This document shows, piece by piece, positions 43,274-51,639 of a stretch of DNA of 64,000 bases. The translations under genes and the position numbers were made by a program. The stretch is from an uncultured Sphingomonas sp. (GTDB taxonomy: Bacteria > Pseudomonadota > Alphaproteobacteria > Sphingomonadales > Sphingomonadaceae). Every line of letters starts with the position of its first letter. Position 1 is the stretch's first letter. The notes beneath the pieces were generated by a model. That model did no database searches, was not told the origin of the DNA, and saw only the letters and a list, made by a program, of their open reading frames with translations. The DNA lies in assembly GCF_913778135.1 (NCBI RefSeq), contig NZ_CAJYVU010000103.1:1-64000 (forward strand), in the 5' to 3' direction.

Positions 43274-44335
43274 ATGACACAGCCTGTCAGCGACATTTGG
43301 CGGCTTAGTGAAGCGCAAGAAGAATTTGATCGGCGTATAGTCGATCTGAACTCCTCGGGCAGAGAAGTAAGACCACGCTCCGTAGCTAGGCATGCACAAA
43401 GGGTTGCTCGAAAGCTTGGAAGGTCGACTGCTTCTTCACTTCTTAAAACCGCCCCTGACATGCTTAAGCTGCGGCAGAAGCAAGATATAGAATATAAACA
43501 ACGAAATTTTCAGCGCTGGCGCAAAGCATTCGAACTGATCGATACCCTATGGGTCGCTTGCGAGGAAACCGGTCGGAAATTCAATGAGTACATGCGTCCG
43601 CAGGCCGTCGATGATCGCGATCATGTATTTGAAGCATTGACGTATCTAAATTCTAAAGTTCTTCTCGTTTCTGCTGAGATGATTTGCCTGATGAAAGGTG
43701 GCTTCGCTGACGGTGCGCTAGCGCGCTGGCGGACGATCTACGAGTTAAACGTGATCGCGGCGCTCTTAGCTCAAGAAGGTGAGATGCTTGCAAGACGGTA
43801 TCTCGCGCACTCACGAGTTCAGGCCTGGGAAAGGATGAAGCTTGCCGGTGACACTAATGACCTCAACCTTCGAGATCTGAAAATCAAGAATGACGCTGAA
43901 GCGGCACTCGCCGTTTTTGGCGAAGATATGACCCATTTTTACGGGTGGGCTCGCGAGATCACACAAAGCAAAAGACCGAATTTCGCCTCCATCGAAGCGT
44001 TAGTAGAGCATGAGCACGGGCGTCCGCTCTACAAAGCAGCCTCACAACACATTCATAGCAATCACCGTATGCCAGATGAGCTGTTGGGTATGTCAGAGGC
44101 GGTTGCGGAGGGCTTACTTGTTGGACCTAGCAACTCTGGTATGGTGACACCTCTCAGGCTCTGTGCTCATAGCCTCGTGCAATCTGCGTCCACGTTGATG
44201 TTTAGATACCCCAACATCGATAGATCGGCGATTGTCCTAGCGTTTGTGCGTCTTGCAAGGAAAATGGATCGTCTAGCGATGAGGATCGAACGACGAACAT
44301 TGAGTACGGCCGGCAAAGCCACTGGATTGTCTTAA
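43274..44335 (+). CDS. DUF5677-like protein, lysogenic cargo gene
   Basis: The 353-aa protein is almost entirely helical. Its centre ('GGFADGALARWRTIYELNVI', 'LARRYLAHSRVQAWERMKL', 'FASIEALVEHEHGRPLYK' then 'ASQHIHSNHRM') follows the DUF5677 pattern with conserved Arg, His and Tyr. The family is of unknown function and is common on mobile elements. Base composition is clearly lower in G+C than the flanking genes and rare codons (TTA, AGA) are used, so it was probably acquired separately. It is the last rightward gene, 10 bp from the convergent tail gene D. Expression in the lysogen fits a superinfection-defence cargo, which is inference. Confidence 0.65.
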   Translation: MTQPVSDIWRLSEAQEEFDRRIVDLNSSGREVRPRSVARHAQRVARKLGRSTASSLLKTAPDMLKLRQKQDIEYKQRNFQRWRKAFELIDTLWVACEETGRKFNEYMRPQAVDDRDHVFEALTYLNSKVLLVSAEMICLMKGGFADGALARWRTIYELNVIAALLAQEGEMLARRYLAHSRVQAWERMKLAGDTNDLNLRDLKIKNDAEAALAVFGEDMTHFYGWAREITQSKRPNFASIEALVEHEHGRPLYKAASQHIHSNHRMPDELLGMSEAVAEGLLVGPSNSGMVTPLRLCAHSLVQSASTLMFRYPNIDRSAIVLAFVRLARKMDRLAMRIERRTLSTAGKATGLS

Positions 44336-44345
44336 GTGGTTTGGT

Positions 44346-45380
44346 TCAGGTGACGCTCTCCAACTTCAGCTGCGTCACATACCCCCGCTCACTGATCGCG
44401 TCCGTGACCTCGCTGATCAGCCATGTGGTCGCGTCGATCTGCGGCTTGAAGCCGACCGCGGTGAGGCGCTGCTCGGGGTAAAGGTCGGCGCGGCCCAGCG
44501 ATAGCGTCATGTCGAGCGACACAGGCGCGCGCGCGGTGCGGGTGTGTTCGGCCTTCGCCGCGGCGGTTGCCTCGGCCTCGCTGGCGTGGACACGGCGCAG
44601 CTTGCGCGCGCCCTCGTGCTTGCCGCTGGTTACTTCTCTGCGCGTTGCGCTCGCCCGATCGTGCCAGGTGGCGGTGACGCCGGTGGTCTCTTCCTGCTTG
44701 TCGATGCGGTAGCTGTGCCGATCACCGTCGCGCCGACGCACGGTTATGCTGGGGAGGGGCTTGCCCGCCGGCGTCACGCCCGCGCCGATTGGTGAGAAGA
44801 TCAGCCGGTCCTTCTTGAAGGTGGCGACCGCATCGTGCTCGCGCCCGAGGCGGCGCAGGAAAGCGGTGTCGCTCTCGCGGCTCTGCGCCTGCGCGGTGAC
44901 CGCGATCGATGCCAGGGTGGGCGCGCACACCGCCTTAAGGCCGTGCCGCGCGGCGATCCGCTGCACGATCGCGCCAAGCGTGGTGTCGTGGTGCCCTTCC
45001 TCGCGCCGGATGCGCATGGCGCCGGTCATGTCGGCCGAGCTCGCCTCGATCGAGATCACGTCGGGCGGACCTTCGTGCGTCACGCTGTCGACCTTGAACG
45101 TGCCCTTGTCGACCAGGCCGGGCGTGACCTCGCTGCCCTGCCGCCAGCCGATGCGCACGGCGAGCAGCTTGCCGGCCGCGGGAATGTCCATGCGCCCGTC
45201 GCTGTCATCGATCACGATGGTGAGCTTGTCGGGTTCCTCGCCGCGGCGCTGCGTGATCGCGAGCGAGCTCAGGCGCGGGCGGCGCTTCGCCGGGTCGGCC
45301 TGCTCGGTCATGCCCTTCAGCTTGGGCGTGAGGTCGACGCCGTCGAGCGTGACCGAGAAGTCGGGGATGTTGGCGATCAT
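44346..45380 (-). CDS. D: Tail protein gpD (P2 type)
   Basis: The 344-aa protein matches P2 gpD, the late-control/tail protein related to the T4 gp27 hub. It has 'PDFSVTLDGVDLTPKLKGM', 'LAVRIGWRQGSEVTPGLVDK' and 'VQRIAARHGLKAVCAPTLAS' with the typical C-terminal 'ATTWLISEVTDAISERGYVT'. It forms the baseplate hub through which DNA passes. It is the last gene of the leftward late operon and its start overlaps the gpU stop. Confidence 0.88.
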   Translation of the reverse strand: MIANIPDFSVTLDGVDLTPKLKGMTEQADPAKRRPRLSSLAITQRRGEEPDKLTIVIDDSDGRMDIPAAGKLLAVRIGWRQGSEVTPGLVDKGTFKVDSVTHEGPPDVISIEASSADMTGAMRIRREEGHHDTTLGAIVQRIAARHGLKAVCAPTLASIAVTAQAQSRESDTAFLRRLGREHDAVATFKKDRLIFSPIGAGVTPAGKPLPSITVRRRDGDRHSYRIDKQEETTGVTATWHDRASATRREVTSGKHEGARKLRRVHASEAEATAAAKAEHTRTARAPVSLDMTLSLGRADLYPEQRLTAVGFKPQIDATTWLISEVTDAISERGYVTQLKLESVT

Positions 45381-45778
45381 GCCGCGCGACCGATGCCGGT
45401 GCCGTCATCGACGCGGAGCAGCTCGAGCGCGAAGTCGATTTGGCGCGGCGTGCCATCTGGCCAGAACGCGCGCCGTTTCTCGTCAACCGTCTGGATGACA
45501 TAGGAGCCCCAGACCGCGCCGGTGCCGTCGACCAGCGACCAGGCCGCGCCGGTTTCGCCCATCGCGCGAAGCTGCGCGATCGACGCCTCGCCTTCGCCCA
45601 GCTCGGTAAAGGCGCTGCCGCCGATCGACACCGTCTCATCACCGATGCCGGCGAACTGCGTCGCGTCGCGCGCGCCGACGCGCTGGCTCGATGCGTGGCG
45701 ATAGGACGCCTTGCGCGACAGGTCATCGAACGCGAGCGTCGGGATGGAGAATACGAAGAGTCCGAGCGCCATCAGCAT
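45377..45778 (-). CDS. U: Tail protein gpU (P2 type)
   Basis: The true gene is the last 133 residues of a long ORF. ATG 45778 overlaps the tape-measure stop (TGATG) and opens 'MLMALGLFVFSIPTLAFDDL', the usual gpU start ('MALGLFVF'). The body 'SYRHASSQRVGARDATQFAG' and 'GTGAVWGSYVIQTVDEKRRA' also match. gpU is a tail completion/initiation protein. The 46630 start in the ORF track reads antisense-like sequence and is rejected. Confidence 0.88.
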   Translation of the reverse strand: MLMALGLFVFSIPTLAFDDLSRKASYRHASSQRVGARDATQFAGIGDETVSIGGSAFTELGEGEASIAQLRAMGETGAAWSLVDGTGAVWGSYVIQTVDEKRRAFWPDGTPRQIDFALELLRVDDGTGIGRAA

Positions 45779-48186
45779 CAGGTATCTCCGTAATCGGCGC
45801 GGTCGCCGTAGCCGTTCGATCGACCGGCATTGACAAGCCGATCGTGGACGCGGTCCGCGAGATCGGTGCCGCTCTCGCCCGGTTGCTGCACGACGGTGAT
45901 GGTGACGGTGCCGATCGTCATACCTGGCGGCGCGGGCGCCGTGGCGCGTCCACGCGAGCCTGCGCCGGCTGCGCGAGGTCCGGTTTCTGTGAAGCCGGGC
46001 AAAGCGCTGCCGACCACCATCTGCTGTTCCATGTCGCGGGTCAGGGTGTCGAGGTGCCGCATCGGTTCGGCCGCACCGACCTGTATGCCGTTGGCGAGAC
46101 CAGTCATCATGAAGCCGCCCAGACCCGCGAAGACGCGGGACGGGGAATGAATGCCCAGCGCGCTCTTGAACGCGCCGATCGCGCTGAACGCCAGCGACTT
46201 GACCCGGCGCACGAGCGTCATCGGATTGAGCATGGATAAGAGACCGTTCATGAGCTGGCTGCCCACCCACGGCGCCCAGCGCGTGATGAAGCTGCCGGCC
46301 GCGGCGAAGCCCTGCTGGAGCCCGCCCCAGAAACTGAACCACGCCGCCTTCATCGCGGGCCAGATCGTGCCCCAATTGGCATACAGCGCGTAGCTGGCGG
46401 CGGTGAGCGCGATCAGCCCTAGGATCACACCGGCGGTGATGCCGACGAGGGGCAGAACCGCGATGCCGAGAGCGCCGGCCGCGAAGGATAGTGCAGCAAA
46501 CGGCGCGACCAGGCCGGCGATCACGATCGCGCCGCCACCGAGTACCACGAACAGTGCGGCGAGCGTCGCGGCACCGACCATCACCGCCTTCGTCAACAAC
46601 GGGTGACGCTGCGCCGCGCCGCTGATCCACTCGGCGAACGCCATCACCTTTGCCTTGCCAGCGTCGATTGTCGGCATGAGCTGGCTGCCCAGCGACACTT
46701 TCAACGCCATAGCGCGGATCTGGAGCGCTTTGGTCCGCTCGGCGGAATCGCGCATGCGCTCGGCAAAGTCGCGATCCGTCGCGCCAGCGCCGCCCATCGC
46801 CTCGGCGCGGATCCGGCGGAACTCCTGCATGTTCTGGATCATCGGGCGCAATCCCTGCTGCACCTGTGCGTCCTCGAACAGGTAACCCAGCTTCGAAAGA
46901 TCGCCCTTCAGCGTCTTGTTGGTCAGCTCGGCAATCGCCTCGAGCGGGGTCTTGCCCTCGGCGTAGGCCTTCTTCAGCGCGGCGGGCAGATCCACGCCCA
47001 TCTTCTCGAACGCCTTGTTCGTCGCCGGCGATGCGATCTTCTGCAGGATGTTGGACAGGTTGGTTCCTGCGGTCGCGGAATCGCCCGCGCCCTTCCGAAC
47101 GATCTGCAATCCCGCGGCGAGGTCGGCAACCGATGCGGCGCCGGTCTGACCGAGACCCTGATAGGCGGCAGTCAGCGCCGGAAAATACTGCGCCATGTCC
47201 TTGATCTCGAACGCGCCGGCTTTGCCGGCAGTCGCCATGATGTCGATGATACGGCCGGTTTCCTTCACCGGCACCTTGAGGTTGTCGGTGGCGGCGAACG
47301 ACGCCGCCGAGAGGTCGGCAATCTCGGCCTTGTAGGCGGTGGCGGCGCGGCCGATCGGCGTCATCATGGCGACCGCGTCGGGCACCTTCGCACCGAGCCC
47401 CGCCAGCGTGTCGACGCCCGCCTGCAGGTCGGCCGGCATCTGGTTGGCAGCCTGTGCGGCTTTCAGCAGATTAACGCCCAGCGCGGCGCTAGCCTGCCTC
47501 GACAGGTCGGCCTTCTGCCCGATTTCGGTCATGGTCGATTCGAACTGCTCGGCAGCGGAAACGGCCGCGACGATCGGCGCCCCCATTGCAGCTCCGGTGC
47601 CAATCGCTGCAGCGCCGCTCGCCGCCATGCCGGTCGCAATACCCTGCGTTCGCGTGAACCCCTCGCGCGCGGCGCCGAAACGACGTGCACGTTCGGTTGC
47701 CTGGTGCAGCCGACGTTCCTGCTCGGCGATCTCGCGGTTGGTGGCGTCTACATCACGGCGCAGCTCGCGCTCGTGCCGAGCCAAATCGGTGGTGGCGATC
47801 CCGGCCGCACGCAGCCGGTCGCGGAGCTGCTGCAGCTCCTGCGTCTCGCGGGTGTGCTGTTGCTCGAGCTTCTGCGCCTCGGTGCGGGCCCGAGCGAAAT
47901 CGCGCGCCATCGCCTTTGTCGGTGCGCTCGTCTCGCTCATCGCGCGGGCGAGGGTCGCCACCTTCGACTGCGCGCGGGTCAGATCCTGCTCGGTGGAGCG
48001 CAGCCCGGTCTTGAGCTGGCGAAAGCCGGCAACGTCGGCCTGCGCGCGCTCGATCTCCTTCAGCCGGTCACGCGTCGCCTTCAATCCCTGCGCGGCCTTG
48101 CCCGACGCGCCGGCGATGTCGCGCAGCGGTCGGGTCGCCTTATCGCCTGCCTCGAGCAGCATGCGGATGCGGAGGTTGCGGTCCAC
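45778..48186 (-). CDS. T: Tail tape measure protein gpT
   Basis: The 802-aa protein has long N-terminal coiled coils (about residues 40-170, 'LRDRLRAAGIATTDLARHER') and a conserved TP901-like core ('QFESTMTEIGQKADLSRQAS', 'LPAALKKAYAEGKTPLEAIA'). A hydrophobic region of four or so helices follows (about 545-640), then 'ALGIHSPSRVFAGLGGFMMT', a common tape-measure C-terminal motif. It sets tail length. It follows E/E' as in P2. Confidence 0.92.
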   Translation of the reverse strand: MDRNLRIRMLLEAGDKATRPLRDIAGASGKAAQGLKATRDRLKEIERAQADVAGFRQLKTGLRSTEQDLTRAQSKVATLARAMSETSAPTKAMARDFARARTEAQKLEQQHTRETQELQQLRDRLRAAGIATTDLARHERELRRDVDATNREIAEQERRLHQATERARRFGAAREGFTRTQGIATGMAASGAAAIGTGAAMGAPIVAAVSAAEQFESTMTEIGQKADLSRQASAALGVNLLKAAQAANQMPADLQAGVDTLAGLGAKVPDAVAMMTPIGRAATAYKAEIADLSAASFAATDNLKVPVKETGRIIDIMATAGKAGAFEIKDMAQYFPALTAAYQGLGQTGAASVADLAAGLQIVRKGAGDSATAGTNLSNILQKIASPATNKAFEKMGVDLPAALKKAYAEGKTPLEAIAELTNKTLKGDLSKLGYLFEDAQVQQGLRPMIQNMQEFRRIRAEAMGGAGATDRDFAERMRDSAERTKALQIRAMALKVSLGSQLMPTIDAGKAKVMAFAEWISGAAQRHPLLTKAVMVGAATLAALFVVLGGGAIVIAGLVAPFAALSFAAGALGIAVLPLVGITAGVILGLIALTAASYALYANWGTIWPAMKAAWFSFWGGLQQGFAAAGSFITRWAPWVGSQLMNGLLSMLNPMTLVRRVKSLAFSAIGAFKSALGIHSPSRVFAGLGGFMMTGLANGIQVGAAEPMRHLDTLTRDMEQQMVVGSALPGFTETGPRAAGAGSRGRATAPAPPGMTIGTVTITVVQQPGESGTDLADRVHDRLVNAGRSNGYGDRADYGDT

Positions 48187-48190
48187 GTGG

Positions 48191-48310
48191 TCAGTCCTTC
48201 GGCGGGTTGTGGCGACGGGCAGCCTGGTCGCGCCACATCATCAGGTCGGCGACCGACATTTCGTCCATCACCGCGGGGCTCCAGTGGAACACGAAGGCGA
48301 TGTCGCCCAT
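48191..48310 (-). CDS. Tail protein E' segment (GpE family), made by -1 frameshift or separately
   Basis: The 39-residue frame 'MGDIAFVFHWSPAVMDEMS...' ('VADLMMWRDQAARRHNPP') is the GpE-family sequence that in P2 is joined to gpE by a -1 ribosomal slip to make E+E'. The minus-strand frame is open back through the slippery site at 48361-48367. The fused product (tail chaperone for tape measure assembly) is therefore expected, in addition to possible initiation at ATG 48310. Confidence 0.8.
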   Translation of the reverse strand: MGDIAFVFHWSPAVMDEMSVADLMMWRDQAARRHNPPKD

Positions 48311-48318
48311 CGCATCCT

Positions 48319-48648
48319 CTACGTGGCGGGGAAGAGCTGCTCCTTCGCCCGCTTCGGCAGCAAAAAATCGACCAGCTCCCCGCCGATCTGCGACACGTCG
48401 GCCGGATCGATCTCCATCGTCGCGGGCAGAAGCACTGGCGTGGTGATGCGTGGCATGACCAGCGCGATCTGGTCGTAGTCCATACGGATGATGCCACCGA
48501 GATTGGTGCCGCGCAGCGCGCCGCCCATCGGCTTCTTCACGACGATGCTGGTGCCGGCCGGGATCACGACCACACCGTTCTGGGTAACGTCGAAGTCGAG
48601 CGTGATCGTCGCAGTGTTGGGGGCAGGTGCGGGAGCGTCTTCGCTCAT
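48319..48648 (-). CDS. E: Tail assembly chaperone gpE
   Basis: The 109-aa protein has the gpE core: 'TITLDFDVTQNGVVVIPAGT', 'RGTNLGGIIRMDYDQIALVM' and 'SQIGGELVDFLLPKRAKEQL'. It lies between the tail tube (FII) and tape measure (T) genes exactly as in P2. Near its end the T-TTT-TTG heptamer permits a -1 slip into the E' frame, so two products with a common N-terminus are expected. Confidence 0.85.
   Translation of the reverse strand: MSEDAPAPAPNTATITLDFDVTQNGVVVIPAGTSIVVKKPMGGALRGTNLGGIIRMDYDQIALVMPRITTPVLLPATMEIDPADVSQIGGELVDFLLPKRAKEQLFPAT
48361..48367 (-). promoter_or_regulatory. -1 ribosomal frameshift site of E/E'
   Basis: On the coding strand GAT TTT TTG reads as T-TTT-TTG in the correct zero frame, a canonical slippery heptamer. 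The -1 frame continues 'FFAAEAGEGAALPRHVEDA' into the E' frame with no stop until 48191. Confidence 0.85.
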
Positions 48649-48701
48649 GTCGGTATCCTAGCAAGAGAGAGGGGGGTCGGCGCGGACCTGCGCCGACCAG
48701 G

Positions 48702-49211
48702 TCAGAGGCCGAGGACCGCGCGGTGCGCCGCCATGAGGTCGACCCCGCCAACGATCTCGACCATGCCGATCACGTCGATCTCGATCAGCACGTCGCTGTC
48801 GAGCGACAGCTTGTAGTAGCTGAGCTGGCTCTTGACCTTGAACTCGCTCGAATCGCCGGGCTTCCACTCGCCCATGTCGATTTCGTCGTGCCGGCCGCGG
48901 GTCACGATCTCGACCTGCGAGACGAGGCCGCTCTCGTCGTCCTGGAACGAACCGACGAAGCGCTGCTGCACCCCGCCGATGCTCATCATGCCATGCTGCA
49001 GCAGCACGCCGCGCATGAAGCCGGCGTAGGTTGCCTCAAGCTCCAACGCCTCGCCGCCCATGTCGATCTTCACCGGGCGATTCATCCCGCCCGCGCGGTG
49101 CTCCTCGAACTTGCGGGTCAGCTTGGGCGGGGTGATCGAGACGGTATCGCCGACGTAGGCGTCGCCGTCGTTGAACATCATCATCTGCTTCAGTTTGCGC
49201 GTGAACGCCAT
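48702..49211 (-). CDS. FII: Major tail tube protein FII
   Basis: The 169-aa protein matches P2 FII: 'RKLKQMMMFNDGDAYVGDTV', 'PPKLTRKFEEHRAGGMNRPV' and 'LELEATYAGFMRGVL'. It polymerises into the inner tube of the contractile tail. It follows the sheath gene FI after 37 bp and precedes E, the standard P2 order. Confidence 0.9.
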   Translation of the reverse strand: MAFTRKLKQMMMFNDGDAYVGDTVSITPPKLTRKFEEHRAGGMNRPVKIDMGGEALELEATYAGFMRGVLLQHGMMSIGGVQQRFVGSFQDDESGLVSQVEIVTRGRHDEIDMGEWKPGDSSEFKVKSQLSYYKLSLDSDVLIEIDVIGMVEIVGGVDLMAAHRAVLGL

Positions 49212-49248
49212 GTCAGGTCTCCGGTGGCGGGAAGGGGCGGGGTGGCGA

Positions 49249-50415
49249 TCAGGCGTTCGCGACCTGCGTCGCGAAGTCGGCGAGGTACTCGTCGGTGATC
49301 TGCTGCTCGAGGCCGAGCTGCTCGAGCGGGGGCACCGGCGTGTAGCGGTAGCTGATCTTCAGCCGGCCGATCTTGAGCTGATCAGCCGGGTTGCCGGCCG
49401 GATCGAACCAGCACTCGCCCCCGAGCAGCTGACCGGCGCGCTTCATCAAGCGCAGCTTCTCGTTGATGCGCTCCACGATGTCGCGCGCGAGGCTGGGCGT
49501 CAGCGGCTTGTCGATTGCCCAGGTCATCCCTTCCGCGATCGTGTCGGCGAGCACCTGCGCGGTGCGCGTCGCGCTCTCGAACAGGAAGTTCTCGTCGGCC
49601 CCGCAGGTGTGGTTGCCCCAGAAGCGTAGCTCGCCGTTGATCCGCACCAGCGTGGTGATGTCGGCCGCGTTCAGGATGTTGGCGTCGGTGTCCTCGTCCT
49701 GGATGTCGAACTGGACCGGCACGGTCAGCCCGGTGACGCCCTGCAGCGCGACGTTCGAGAGCGTCTTGTGAAAGCCCTGCACCTGGTCGATCAGCGCACG
49801 CAGGCCGAGCGCGTGCGCGACCGCGGGGCTCGGCTTCGACGCGCCAAGCACGCCGTCGGCGACGGTTACGTCGGGATAGATCAGCATCAGCTCGCGCTGA
49901 TTGAAGTTGGCGCGGTAGGCGGCGAGCGCGGCGGTGTCGGCGCCGATCGCGCGGGCGTAGGCCATGCCGCGCAGCTTCTTCGCCACGAGCGCGAGCTGCG
50001 CGGCGACGGGCTGGGTGTCGAGGCCGGGTGCGCCGATGATGCGCGGCTTGACGCCGACCACCGCGTCGGCCGCGAGCAGCGCCTGCAGGCCGGTGCGCCC
50101 CTCAAGCGTGTCCTCGCCGATCACCGCGAGGTTGGTGGCGGTCACATCGGCGCCGGGCGCGACGCGCACGACGATGACGGGCGCGCGGACCTGCTCACCG
50201 ATCGCCTCGAGCGCGCTCTGCAGCGTGCCGCCTGCACCCGCGTCGATGATGGCGGTGCCGATGTCGGTGACCAGGACAGGCGTGTCGATCGGGAAGGCGT
50301 CGGCCTTTGCATCGGGCGCGGTCGCGACCAGGCCGATGACGGCGGTGGCGATGGTACGCAGCGCGCGGCTGGTGTCGCCGGTTTCGATAACCGCAATGCC
50401 GTGACGGAAAGACAT
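49249..50415 (-). CDS. FI: Tail sheath protein FI
   Basis: ATG 50415 opens 'MSFRHGIAVIETGDTSRALR', a typical FI start, and gives 388 aa. The sheath fold shows 'AVIGLVATAPDAKADAFPID', 'LIYPDVTVADG' and the C-terminal 'WFDPAGNPADQLKIGRLKIS' with 'YTPVPPLEQLGLEQQITDEY', the conserved contractile-sheath end. The ORF track start at 50868 runs through antisense-like sequence. It follows W directly; in P2 the fibre genes lie between. Confidence 0.92.
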   Translation of the reverse strand: MSFRHGIAVIETGDTSRALRTIATAVIGLVATAPDAKADAFPIDTPVLVTDIGTAIIDAGAGGTLQSALEAIGEQVRAPVIVVRVAPGADVTATNLAVIGEDTLEGRTGLQALLAADAVVGVKPRIIGAPGLDTQPVAAQLALVAKKLRGMAYARAIGADTAALAAYRANFNQRELMLIYPDVTVADGVLGASKPSPAVAHALGLRALIDQVQGFHKTLSNVALQGVTGLTVPVQFDIQDEDTDANILNAADITTLVRINGELRFWGNHTCGADENFLFESATRTAQVLADTIAEGMTWAIDKPLTPSLARDIVERINEKLRLMKRAGQLLGGECWFDPAGNPADQLKIGRLKISYRYTPVPPLEQLGLEQQITDEYLADFATQVANA

Positions 50416-50426
50416 GGGCAGATCCT

Positions 50427-50792
50427 TCAGGAAAGCGCGCTGAGCGCGCGGATGGGGACGGAGAGGTCGAGCGGGGCGGCGCCGGCGGGGGCATCGGTGC
50501 GGAAGCCGGTCAGGCGCAGGACGAAGGCGCCTGGTGCGGCACCGCGCTCGAGCGCGACACGGCGCAGCGACACGCGACCTTCCTGCCGCATGATCGCCTG
50601 CGCGGTCGCGGCGTAGACCAGCAGCACGGTGCGCGGGTTCATCGGCTGGTCGAGTAGCTCGGGCAGGTCGGAGCCATACTCGCGGCGCGCGATGCGGTGC
50701 CCGAGCGGGGTCGAGAGGATGTCGCCGATCGATTGCGCGAGGTGGTCGGCGCCGGCGAGCGGCTTGCCAGTGTGGCGGTCCATCCCGTTCAC
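50427..50792 (-). CDS. W: Baseplate wedge protein gpW (gp25 family)
   Basis: The 121-aa protein shows the GPW/gp25 pattern 'LAQSIGDILSTPLGHRIARR', 'EYGSDLPELLDQPMNPRTVL' and 'AIMRQEGRVSLRRVALERGA'. It is a baseplate wedge subunit with a lysozyme-like fold that nucleates sheath assembly. Its ATG overlaps the gpV stop (ATGA). Confidence 0.9.
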   Translation of the reverse strand: MNGMDRHTGKPLAGADHLAQSIGDILSTPLGHRIARREYGSDLPELLDQPMNPRTVLLVYAATAQAIMRQEGRVSLRRVALERGAAPGAFVLRLTGFRTDAPAGAAPLDLSVPIRALSALS

Positions 50793-51322
50793 TGCGGCTT
50801 CCCCGACACGCCTTGCCCCGGCTGGACGGCGAGGTGGACGTGATCGCGCAGGCTCTTTCCCGCGCCAACCACGTCGCCGGTCGCCTCGACGGTGCCGGTG
50901 ACGTGGAGATTGCCCCGCAGGTAGATGTCGTCGGCTTCTACCTGGACGAAGGAACCGGCGGGCAGGCGCGCGATCAGGAAGTGCCCGTCGGGATCGTAGG
51001 TGATCTCGGCGCCGTCATCGAACGCGATCACCGCGCTGCTATCATCGGCCGGGTGCGGGTGCTGGTCCGACGAAAGGCTGCCGATGATGATCGCGGCGCT
51101 GGTGCGACCCTCGGGCGAGATCACGACCACTTGCTCGCCGACCGAGGGTGCGGCGTAGATTCGCATCTTGCCGGCGCGCGCCGCCAGCCAGGGAATGTCG
51201 CCGGTGACGAGGTCGCCGAAGCGCACCCGCGCGGTGCCGGCGCGGAGATCCACCGATTCCACCACGCCCTCGCGCGCGAGATCGCCCAGGAGGCGCAGGG
51301 TGTCGGCACCGATGTTCATCAC
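50789..51322 (-). CDS. V: Baseplate spike protein gpV
   Basis: The 177-aa protein matches P2 gpV. The OB-fold is 'GVVESVDLRAGTARVRFGDL', 'IPWLAARAGKMRIYAAPSVG' and 'EQVVVISPEGRTSAAIIIGS'. The C-terminal beta-helix repeats ('DDIYLRGNLHVTGTVEATGD') form the membrane-piercing needle, and a late His ('SLRDHVHLAVQPG') may help hold the apical metal. It is the first gene after a 24-bp dyad that may be a late-promoter element. Confidence 0.9.
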   Translation of the reverse strand: MMNIGADTLRLLGDLAREGVVESVDLRAGTARVRFGDLVTGDIPWLAARAGKMRIYAAPSVGEQVVVISPEGRTSAAIIIGSLSSDQHPHPADDSSAVIAFDDGAEITYDPDGHFLIARLPAGSFVQVEADDIYLRGNLHVTGTVEATGDVVGAGKSLRDHVHLAVQPGQGVSGKPQ

Positions 51323-51364
51323 CGGCGACCATGCGCGGACGTTCCGCGAGCGCGAGGGGCGCGG

Positions 51365-51388
51365 CCTGTGGAAAGGGCTTTCTACAGG
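51365..51388. promoter_or_regulatory. 24-bp dyad upstream of V (copy 1), candidate Ogr site
   Basis: CCTGTGGAAAGGGCTTTCTACAGG is an imperfect palindrome containing TGT-N14-ACA. It lies 43 bp upstream of the V start codon. An identical 24-mer lies upstream of J. P2 late promoters carry an Ogr site of the TGT-N12-ACA type; the spacing here is 14. Confidence 0.5.
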
Positions 51389-51389
51389 G

Positions 51390-51632
51390 TCAGGACGAGG
51401 CGAGCGGCGCCTGTGCGTCCTGCCACGCGTCGCTCGCGCGCTGTGCCTGCACGGCGATGTCGCTCGCGAGATCCGCGCGCGCGCCGGCCGGCAGCGAGAT
51501 GCCGCAGCGATACAGCCCCTTGCGCCACGGCAGGACGAGGATGGCGCAGCCCTCGGCGACGAAGCCGGTGAGTGCGTCGGCGATGGCGAGGCAGCAATCC
51601 TCGTGCGCGGTGAAGACCAGGCGGTCGGTCAT
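51390..51632 (-). CDS. Hypothetical 80-aa phage protein
   Basis: ATG 51632 lies 7 bp after the fibre stop and gives 'MTDRLVFTAHEDCCLAIADA' plus a short beta/alpha body ending 'QAQRASDAWQDAQAPLASS'. The ORF track start at 51677 overlaps the fibre gene. It lies directly behind the fibre gene, where tail-fibre assembly chaperones are usually found, so a chaperone for the fibre is a reasonable but untested guess. Confidence 0.55.
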   Translation of the reverse strand: MTDRLVFTAHEDCCLAIADALTGFVAEGCAILVLPWRKGLYRCGISLPAGARADLASDIAVQAQRASDAWQDAQAPLASS

Positions 51633-51639
51633 GACTTCC

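Noticed and set aside
46603-48816. 737-aa plus-strand ORF opposite the tape measure gene
   Set aside because: Antisense shadow; the minus strand has unmistakable tail gene motifs.
51365-51388. Reading the repeated dyad as an intrinsic terminator
   Set aside because: No T tract on either strand and it precedes, rather than follows, the adjacent late gene; kept as an activator-site candidate.
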